From positions 1 to 32,153 of the forward strand of contig JADFZV010000037.1 in the NCBI GenBank assembly GCA_015232335.1: DNA of 32,153 nt, read 5' to 3'. The stretch is from Alphaproteobacteria bacterium (GTDB taxonomy: Bacteria; Pseudomonadota; Alphaproteobacteria; Rhodospirillales; WMHbin7). Shown here one piece after another: positions 26,458 to 32,153 of the stretch. Under the pieces are notes generated by a model. That model saw nothing but the letters and a program-made list of their open reading frames with translations. It was not told the origin of the DNA and did not search any database. The position numbers were made by a program, and so were the translations under genes. Position 1 is the stretch's first letter. Every line of letters starts with the position of its first letter.

Positions 26458-27291
26458 ATGAAATTTTCACGGATCTTGCCCGCTGTGGCGGGACTTTTTT
26501 TGCTGTCTGCCTGCGGTTACAACTCGCTTGAAATTCAAGGCATTCGCGCAGCTTCGCCTGCCGGTGGCACGCCCTTCACCCAGGCCCTGGTGACGGAATA
26601 CAAGGCCCTGGTCGAAGAAGAGATCAAGGTCGAGTACGAGTGGCTGCATGCCTCGGTCATCGCCAAGAAGGGTCTTCAGGCCAATGCAGGACAGGTTGTT
26701 CTGCCTTGGGGCCAGGAAACCTACCCCTCGCCTGCCCCCCAGGTGGCCGAGATGAATTCCGAACGGGCCCGCCTGATCAGGGTTCTCGATGCCGGTGCGC
26801 GGGGCAGCAAGCCCGCCGTCGCCGCCCGCGCCCAGGTGATGTACGACTGCTGGCTGGAAGAAGTCTGGGAAGGCCAGGACGACGGTGTTTGCAAGGCCGC
26901 CTATATGAAAGCCATGGCCGAGCTTGAAGCCAAGCCTGCCGCTGCCGCTGCTCCTTCGCGCAGCTTCATGGTCTTCTTCGATTTGAACAAGGCCGACATC
27001 ACCGCCGCCGCCGCCAAGACGAGTTCCGAAGCGGCGATGGAAGCCAAGAAGACCGGTCGGGCCAGCATCAACCTTGTCGGCCATGCCGACAATTCCGGAC
27101 CCAAGGGAAGCGCTTACAATCTGGCCCTGTCGCAAAGGCGGGTTGATGCCGTGAGGGCTGCTTTGATCGCCCAGGGCATCGATACCAGGATCATCTCGTC
27201 CCACGCCAAGGGCGACGATGCGCTTCTGGTCAAGACGCCGCCCAATACCCGCGAGCCGCAGAATCGGCGCGTGGAAATCGTCCTGCCTTAA
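26458..27291 (+). CDS. OmpA-domain outer-membrane lipoprotein
   Basis: This is a peptidoglycan-binding lipoprotein that probably anchors the outer membrane to the cell wall. The 277-residue precursor has a signal peptide ending in the lipobox LSAC, with lipidated Cys19. The following Gly-Tyr contains no Asp retention signal, so outer-membrane sorting is expected. A region of about 140 residues with no family I recognise (EYKALVEEEIKVEYEWLHAS) precedes an Ala-rich linker. The C-terminal OmpA domain is at about 165-275, with FDLNKADITAAA, INLVGHADNSG and LALSQRRVDAVRAAL, which supplies the Asp and Arg that bind meso-diaminopimelate. The ATG at 26458 is preceded by AAGGGG at 7-nt spacing; an upstream TTG at 26452 is rejected. 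It ends in a strong terminator. Confidence 0.88.
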   Translation: MKFSRILPAVAGLFLLSACGYNSLEIQGIRAASPAGGTPFTQALVTEYKALVEEEIKVEYEWLHASVIAKKGLQANAGQVVLPWGQETYPSPAPQVAEMNSERARLIRVLDAGARGSKPAVAARAQVMYDCWLEEVWEGQDDGVCKAAYMKAMAELEAKPAAAAAPSRSFMVFFDLNKADITAAAAKTSSEAAMEAKKTGRASINLVGHADNSGPKGSAYNLALSQRRVDAVRAALIAQGIDTRIISSHAKGDDALLVKTPPNTREPQNRRVEIVLP

Positions 27292-27316
27292 TCAGGCGGA
27301 TATCTGCACATAAGGA

Positions 27317-27344
27317 AAGCGGCCCCGGTTGGGGCCGCTTTTTT
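27317..27344 (+). terminator. Intrinsic terminator of the OmpA-like lipoprotein gene
   Basis: AAGCGGCCCC, loop GGTT, GGGGCCGCTT give a perfect 10-bp GC-rich stem followed by a run of six T. It lies 25 bp after the stop codon. The inverse strand has a matching A-run, so it may also end transcription of the convergent XRE gene. Confidence 0.92.
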
Positions 27345-27374
27345 ATTGGTGGCGTGCGAACGAAAAAGGCGCCG

Positions 27375-27770
27375 TCAGCTTTCCGTGGCCAGTACGCGGG
27401 CCAGATGCGACAGCACATCTTGATGACGCTCGTTGTTGATCATGGCGAAGTTGCGCGCCAGTTCCAGGCACATGCGTTGACGAGCCGACAGATCTGGATC
27501 GCGCTGCTCTTCGACGCCCTCGAAGAAGAAACTGACGGACACACCCAATACCTGGGCGATTTCGTAAAGCCTGCCTGCGGAAATGCGGTTGATGCCCCGC
27601 TCGTATTTATGCGCCTGCTGATAGGTCACGCCGATCAGGTCGGCCATCTGCTGCTGCGACAAACCCAGCATGACGCGGCGCTCGCGGATGCGCACGCCGA
27701 CATGACGGTCGATGTCTCCGGCGCGGTTTGCAGGCTTTCCACTCTTTGGCGTTTTCTGTGTCATCGTCAT
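27375..27770 (-). CDS. XRE-family helix-turn-helix regulator
   Basis: This is a small DNA-binding regulator. With the start at 27770 (MTMTQKTPKSGKPANRAGD) it is 131 residues. The Cro/C1-type helix-turn-helix occupies about 25-80: VRIRERRVMLGLSQQQMADL is followed by IGVTYQQAHKYERGINRISA and LYEIAQVLGVSVSFFFEG. The C-terminal half (SARQRMCLELARNFAMINNE) is helical and probably dimerises. This size and sequence pattern is common as stand-alone XRE regulators in alphaproteobacteria. The target is unknown. A second in-frame ATG at 27764 and a 24-codon upstream extension exist; GTGGG before 27770 favours the chosen start. It converges with the OmpA-like gene and lies downstream of the hypothetical gene at 27976-28536. 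Confidence 0.85.
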   Translation of the reverse strand: MTMTQKTPKSGKPANRAGDIDRHVGVRIRERRVMLGLSQQQMADLIGVTYQQAHKYERGINRISAGRLYEIAQVLGVSVSFFFEGVEEQRDPDLSARQRMCLELARNFAMINNERHQDVLSHLARVLATES

Positions 27771-27975
27771 ATACCCACGAAAACCTTGCTCGAGGAAATT
27801 ATCAGCAGGCGAATTAGTACGGGCTTGGGTACAAAAATGCAATCATCTTAAGAGATTAAGGGCGCGGATATTTTCTCTGTCAGGCGATATTGACGGCCAT
27901 GCATGATTTTTTCTGACGGCCAGAAACATCTCTCAGGCTTGTTCTACCTGCAATGTCTTTGTATGTCACAACCGA

Positions 27976-28536
27976 TCACACCGTGACATCTAAGCGAGCG
28001 GCGTTGTCAATCGCCCCAAAGCCCATCAGAACGCCCGATTCCGTCACCAGTTGGGGGGCCGAGGGCGACGCAGCGCCGGGGGTACGCCCTTGCGCCGTTT
28101 CGTAGGCGGTAAAGGCGCTGCGGTTTCTGCTTTCAAAGGAACCGGAAAGCGTTTCTTGGTCGCCAGCCTCTTGCGACAACTGCTGCGCCGCAAAGCTGAT
28201 CGTACCAAAAAGCAGGCGGCGATCATTCTTAGCCAGTTCCGCCGAATCTTGAAGGAAGGAAGCGCTGCCTTTCGATCTGTCGCTGGCGGGTGCTGTTTCC
28301 TGCCCTTGCCCCTTGACCTGCAAGGCTTGCCTGCTTTTGGCCTGGCGCGCATCGACGGGATTGAGGGCGTCCTGGCGCCTTGAGGCCTCGTTTGCCGCAA
28401 CAGAAAGCGCACCCGGCCCTTGCGGGCGGGCAAGATAAGAGGCGGCTGAATCCTGACGGCGTTTCTCGTCGCCTGAACCGCGTTGAAATTCAACAACACG
28501 GGATGTCGCCGGGGATAAGAGGGGGTCTATCGCCAC
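27976..28536 (-). CDS. Hypothetical protein, polar and probably disordered
   Basis: I do not recognise a family. The 186-residue product starts from GTG at 28536 with a GTGGGG site about 8 nt before it (VAIDPLLSPATSRVVEFQRG). Residues 1-95 are rich in Gln, Ser, Ala, Arg and Lys with no hydrophobic core (KRRQDSAASYLARPQGPGAL, DARQAKSRQALQVKGQGQET), suggesting disorder. Residues 95-135 (AELAKNDRRLLFGTISFAAQ) look helical and amphipathic. No signal peptide, membrane segment or cysteine is visible. GC skew and codon use look like its neighbours, so it is probably real, but an open frame exists on the opposite strand over the same bases, so coding is not certain. It is followed on the same strand, after 205 bp, by the XRE regulator. 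Confidence 0.55.
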   Translation of the reverse strand: MAIDPLLSPATSRVVEFQRGSGDEKRRQDSAASYLARPQGPGALSVAANEASRRQDALNPVDARQAKSRQALQVKGQGQETAPASDRSKGSASFLQDSAELAKNDRRLLFGTISFAAQQLSQEAGDQETLSGSFESRNRSAFTAYETAQGRTPGAASPSAPQLVTESGVLMGFGAIDNAARLDVTV

Positions 28537-28673
28537 CCAAGGGCCCCACGCAAACGGTGAACCAAATCAACTGAACAGAATGAACATCTTAACAGATTTA
28601 TCAACAGGCCGCCAGCAAAAGCCGCTGGCCGCAGTTCTGGCGTCATTAGCATCTTGAGGCTATCTTGCGTCTC

Positions 28674-29846
28674 ATGAGCATCGACCCCTTTCTTCAAGAC
28701 CTCGTGCCCGAGATGACGGCTTGGCGGCAGGATTTCCATGCCCATCCCGAAACCGCCTGGCAGGAGCACCGCACCTCGGCCCGCATCGCCCAGCTTCTGA
28801 CCAGCTTTGGTTATGAAGTGACGACAGGGCTGTCCGGAACGGGCGTGGTCGGGTCGCTTCGGCGAGGCGGCGGCAAAAGCGTCATGCTGCGCGCCGACAT
28901 GGATGCGCTGGCGATGACGGAAGCAGCGCCGGAACGCCCCCACCGCTCGCTTCACCCCGGATGCATGCATGGCTGCGGGCATGATGGGCATATGGCCATG
29001 CTGCTGGGGGCTGCCAAGGCACTGGCGAGAGAGCCGGGTCTTTCCGGCACGATCCATCTTTTATTCCAGCCCGCCGAGGAAAACGAAGCCGGAGCCAGAC
29101 GGCTGGTCGAAGAAGGCCTGTTCCAGCACTTTCCTGCCGATGCCGTTTTCGGCCTGCACAACTGGCCCGGGCTGCCTGCGGGCGTCATGGCGGTGCGTCC
29201 CGGCCCCATGATGGCCTCGTGCGATCTGTTCGAGATCGTGCTTTCAGGCAAGGGGGCACACGCCGCCATGCCACATCTGGGCCAGGATGTGGTGTTGGCC
29301 GCGGCCCATCTGGTCTCGGCCCTGCAAGGCATCGTGGCCCGCGAGATCGATCCCTTGGAGTCAGCCGTGGTCAGCGTCACCCAGATCGAGGCGGGATCGA
29401 CCTGGAACGTCATGCCCGCCTCAGCACGCCTCAGGGGCACGGCGCGCGCCTTGAAAGCTGAAATCAGGGCCTTTCTGGCGCAGCGGATTGAAGAGATCGC
29501 CCGTGCCCAGGCACAAGCATGCGGCCTTCACCTAAGCTGGCGCTATGACCGGCGCTATCCCCCTACCGTGAACAGTCGGGCAGAAGCCCTTATTGCCCGA
29601 GAAGCAGCCGCCCGGGTGGTGGGCGAGGCCCAGGTTCAAGACGATGTCGCACCCTCCATGGGGGCCGAGGATTTCGCCTTCCTGCTGGCGGAACGCCCCG
29701 GCGCTTATGTCTGGCTGGGGGCTGGTAAAGCGGGTGCGGCGGGACTACATAATTCATCCTATGATTTTAACGATGAGATTCTGGCCATTGGCGCCCAGTG
29801 GTGGGTAAGGGTGGCAAAATTGGCCTGCCGGGATGAACCGGTATAA
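28674..29846 (+). CDS. M20-family amidohydrolase (hippurate hydrolase/aminoacylase type)
   Basis: This is a zinc-dependent hydrolase that removes N-acyl groups from amino acids or related amides. The 390-residue product shows the M20D pattern RQDFHAHPETAWQEHRTSAR at about 18-37. It also has MLRADMDALAMTE at 71-83, the metal motif MHGCGHDGHMAMLLGAAKAL with Cys101 and His103, and PAEENEAGARRLVEEG with the catalytic Glu135 and metal Glu136. His162 is in GLHNWP, and the C-terminal APSMGAEDFAFLL precedes a final His. All expected ligands are present. The ATG at 28674 gives the family N-terminus; a TTG at 28665 is also open and sits nearer a GAGG motif. The substrate is unknown. No signal peptide is seen, so it is cytosolic. 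Confidence 0.9.
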   Translation: MSIDPFLQDLVPEMTAWRQDFHAHPETAWQEHRTSARIAQLLTSFGYEVTTGLSGTGVVGSLRRGGGKSVMLRADMDALAMTEAAPERPHRSLHPGCMHGCGHDGHMAMLLGAAKALAREPGLSGTIHLLFQPAEENEAGARRLVEEGLFQHFPADAVFGLHNWPGLPAGVMAVRPGPMMASCDLFEIVLSGKGAHAAMPHLGQDVVLAAAHLVSALQGIVAREIDPLESAVVSVTQIEAGSTWNVMPASARLRGTARALKAEIRAFLAQRIEEIARAQAQACGLHLSWRYDRRYPPTVNSRAEALIAREAAARVVGEAQVQDDVAPSMGAEDFAFLLAERPGAYVWLGAGKAGAAGLHNSSYDFNDEILAIGAQWWVRVAKLACRDEPV

Positions 29847-29946
29847 TCAGAGCCGGTTGATCCGTAAAATCGGCTAGCTGCCCAAAGCAAGTTGTTACTA
29901 ATGATTTCCTGGCCTATTCGGCCTGTTAAGTATACATATGAATCAA

Positions 29947-29987
29947 TTGAGCCATATCAATTAGCTTTACTATATATGATGTATAAT
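29947..29987 (+). promoter_or_regulatory. AT-rich candidate promoter of the sensor kinase gene
   Basis: The 168-bp gap before the kinase gene is unusually AT-rich. It contains TTGAGC (29947-29952), 18 nt, TATATA (29971-29976). A perfect TATAAT at 29982-29987 lacks a good -35 at proper spacing. Either could be the start region. Confidence 0.3.
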
Positions 29988-30014
29988 TTCTCGCCTTAAT
30001 ATATCGGAAGCGTG

Positions 30015-32153
30015 ATGAACCGGGTATCGCAACGATTGGGCGCCGTCTTGCTGGCCGGGGTTTATGCCCTGGCGGGGATCGTTTGGATTTTTTTCAGCGA
30101 CCAGTATTCGGCACGCGTGGCCGAAAACGCCTATGAGCTGACTCATTATCAGACCTACAAAGGCTGGGGCTTTATCAGCATCACCACGCTGCTTGTCTAT
30201 GGGCTGATTCGTCTGGCGCAATTTCATCATGAGGTGCTTGAGAGCAGGTCCAAACGCTTCGAGCGCATTCGCTGCCTTCTCAGCGAGGTCAGCCATGCCA
30301 TCATTCAAACGCGCAAAATGCCCGAGCTGTTTCAGAAAATCTGCGATATCGCCGCCCGCGAAGGCGGCTTCCAACTGGTTTGGATCGGGCGCGTCGACGA
30401 AGCAGGGACCAAAATCGATATCAAGGCCCTGTCGCCCGCCGAAAGGCCTCTGGCCGATGCCGTCGCCCTTAGCCTGACGCCCGGACCTGAGAATGGGTGT
30501 GCGCTGACAGCGACCTTGCTGGAAAGCAAGCCCTTCGTTTGCACCGACTTCGAGCCCTCAGCTTGCGGCAGTTCCTGGCACCAGATCACGCTCCTGCAAG
30601 GCTACAAATCCGTCCTGGCTTTGCCGATTCAGATGTTCGGCGAACTGGCGGGCGCTATCGCCTTCTATTCCCAAGAAGCGGATGCCTTCGATTCCGCCGA
30701 AGTCAACCTGCTGGAAACGCTGGCCGCCGATCTTGGCATGGCGCTGGCGCATGCCCAAAGCGAAGAGCGCTGGATTCTGGCCCTCGAAGCGGCGGGACAT
30801 GGCGTGTGGGATTACAATGTGGCCAGTCAGAAGATTTTTTATTCCCAGCAATGGAAGGCGATGCTGGGCCACGCACCTCACGAAATCGGCGACAATTTCA
30901 GCGAATGGTCAAGCCGCGTCCACCCCAACGACAAGGACCTGTGCTTCAATCAGCTTGATCGCCTGGGACGCAACGAAGCTTCGAGCCTCAGAATCGAATA
31001 CCGACTGAGATGCAAGGACGGCAGTTATAAATGGATTCTGGCCCAGGGCATGGTGTTTTCGCGAGATGCCGACGGCAAACCCTTGCGTATCCTGGGCACG
31101 GATACCGACATCACCGAAACCAAGAACCGTGAGCGAGCGCTGGCCGAAGCGCAGAAGGTGGCCCGTATCGGCAGCTATATCTATGACGCCCAGTTGGACA
31201 GCTTCGCCTGTACCGAGGTGATGGACGATGTTTTTGGCATCGGGGCGGACTATCCGCGCACCCTAGAAAGCTGGCTGGCCCTGGTGCGCACGGACTGGCG
31301 CGAAACCATGCGGACCTATCTTGCCGACGTTGTTCACCGCCACAAACGTTTCGACAAGGAATACCCCATCGTGCGCCAGAATGATGGCGCCGAGCGCTGG
31401 CTGCGTGGTCTGGGCGAGGTGGAGTCCGATGAGCAAGGTGCCGCCCTGCACATGCTGGGCACCATCCAGGACGTGACCGACAGCAGAAGAAACCACCTGA
31501 TCCTGAAATCCCGGCTTGAACTGTCGGAGCTCGCACAGCAGGGCCGTACCGAGGAATTGCTGCGAGGCGCCCTGGACAGGGCCGAGGAACTGACTGGCAG
31601 CAAGATCGGATTCTTCCATTTCGTCAATTCCGACAAGGAAACGCTGACGCTTCAAACCTGGTCGTCGAACACGCTGGCCCATATGTGCAACGCCTCTGGC
31701 CACGAAACGCATTACCCCATCAGCCAGGCCGGAGTCTGGGCCGACTGCATCAAATCCATGGCCCCCATCATTCATAACGACTATGCAACCCTGGCCAATC
31801 GCAAGGGCCTGCCTGAGGGCCATGCCGCCATTCATCGCGAACTGACCGTTCCTGTGATACGCCAGGGCAATGTGGTGGCGATTGCGGGCGTTGGAAACAA
31901 GGAAAATGCCTATACCGACGCCGATGCCCGCTTGGTTCAGGAACTGGCCGGTTTCGTCATGGATCTGGTCTCCAACATCGAGGCGGAAAAGTCGCTGCGG
32001 CTAAGCGAGTCCAAATTGCGCAAGACCACCGACAATCTGCAGGCCGCCGTGGACAATCTGACGCAACTGAACACCGAACTCGAGCGCTTCGCCTTCATCG
32101 CCTCGCACGATCTTCAGGAACCCTTGCGCAACATCACCACCTACACCCAGTTG
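30015..32153 (+). CDS. Membrane-anchored GAF/PAS hybrid sensor histidine kinase (3' end outside window)
   Basis: This is a signalling kinase with 713 residues visible. Two membrane helices (about 9-26 and 46-66) carry the widespread short sensor pattern YALAGIVWIFFSD and LTHYQTYKGWGFISITTLLV. Next come GAF-1 at about 80-240, PAS-1 at about 248-366 (WILALEAAGHGVWDYN to GTDTDITE), PAS-2 at about 375-490 ending IQDVTDSRR, and GAF-2 at about 500-660 with HYPISQAGVWADCIKS and NRKGLPEGHAAIHRELTVPV. A short coiled coil leads to the HisKA H-box SHDLQEPLRNI, where His698 is the phospho-acceptor. The kinase catalytic domain lies beyond the window. The ATG at 30015 follows GGAAG; GTG at 30012 is also possible. 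No partner regulator is visible. Confidence 0.88.
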   Translation, partial: MNRVSQRLGAVLLAGVYALAGIVWIFFSDQYSARVAENAYELTHYQTYKGWGFISITTLLVYGLIRLAQFHHEVLESRSKRFERIRCLLSEVSHAIIQTRKMPELFQKICDIAAREGGFQLVWIGRVDEAGTKIDIKALSPAERPLADAVALSLTPGPENGCALTATLLESKPFVCTDFEPSACGSSWHQITLLQGYKSVLALPIQMFGELAGAIAFYSQEADAFDSAEVNLLETLAADLGMALAHAQSEERWILALEAAGHGVWDYNVASQKIFYSQQWKAMLGHAPHEIGDNFSEWSSRVHPNDKDLCFNQLDRLGRNEASSLRIEYRLRCKDGSYKWILAQGMVFSRDADGKPLRILGTDTDITETKNRERALAEAQKVARIGSYIYDAQLDSFACTEVMDDVFGIGADYPRTLESWLALVRTDWRETMRTYLADVVHRHKRFDKEYPIVRQNDGAERWLRGLGEVESDEQGAALHMLGTIQDVTDSRRNHLILKSRLELSELAQQGRTEELLRGALDRAEELTGSKIGFFHFVNSDKETLTLQTWSSNTLAHMCNASGHETHYPISQAGVWADCIKSMAPIIHNDYATLANRKGLPEGHAAIHRELTVPVIRQGNVVAIAGVGNKENAYTDADARLVQELAGFVMDLVSNIEAEKSLRLSESKLRKTTDNLQAAVDNLTQLNTELERFAFIASHDLQEPLRNITTYTQL

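Noticed and set aside
27891..27922. Direct repeat TGACGGCCA (27891-27899 and 27914-27922)
   Set aside because: Only two 9-bp copies; too short and few to call an operator, repeat array or attachment site without comparison.

Overview
This is a GC-rich, densely packed chromosomal stretch of an alphaproteobacterium, most likely a Rhodospirillales member (Magnetospirillum-like by general gene content; inferred from recalled family resemblance, not from a search). The evidence is the plant/alphaproteobacterial-type glutamate-cysteine ligase, the complete System I cytochrome c maturation set ccmA-I in one run, and a branched-chain-amino-acid-type ABC transporter flanked by two acyl-CoA ligase genes. 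There are no tRNA or rRNA genes, insertion sequences, phage genes or CRISPR arrays, so this looks like core genome rather than an island.

Layout. 1-1626 (minus): head of the str ribosomal operon, rpsL-rpsG-fusA, with fusA cut by the window edge. It is preceded by a good sigma70-type promoter and a roughly 250-nt leader that contains a strong terminator-like hairpin. 1686-4979: a tetR-family repressor divergent from an EmrA/EmrB-type efflux pair, with a palindromic operator sitting on the overlapping promoters. 4985-7436: gshA (minus), divergent from a response regulator with an HD-GYP cyclic-di-GMP phosphodiesterase output (plus).

7441-22735 (minus) is one uninterrupted run of 16 genes. In transcription order these are a long-chain acyl-CoA synthetase, livG, livH, livM, the periplasmic binding protein, livF, a phenylacetate-CoA-ligase-like protein, and then ccmA, B, C, D, E, F, G, H and I. 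The first seven look like an uptake-and-activation cassette: a carboxylate is bound in the periplasm, imported by ABC transport and converted to its CoA thioester. The last nine build c-type cytochromes. CcmABCDE load heme onto the CcmE chaperone, CcmG and CcmH handle the apocytochrome thiols, and CcmF/H/I ligate heme to the apocytochrome.

23021-26277 (minus): argG with its own promoter, an uncharacterised radical SAM protein, and rlmN, whose 3' end overlaps the radical SAM gene. 26458-27344 (plus): an OmpA-domain lipoprotein ending in a textbook terminator. 27375-28536 (minus): an XRE-type regulator and a hypothetical low-complexity protein. 28674-29846 (plus): an M20 amidohydrolase. 30015-32153 (plus): a membrane-anchored GAF/PAS sensor histidine kinase that runs off the window.

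Most of the window is ordinary core metabolism. The least conventional items are the str leader with its possible attenuator, the CoA ligase that lacks the usual phosphate-binding loop inside the Liv cassette, the radical SAM gene fused by overlap to rlmN, and the unassigned protein at 27976-28536. I did not find a clear undescribed multi-gene system.
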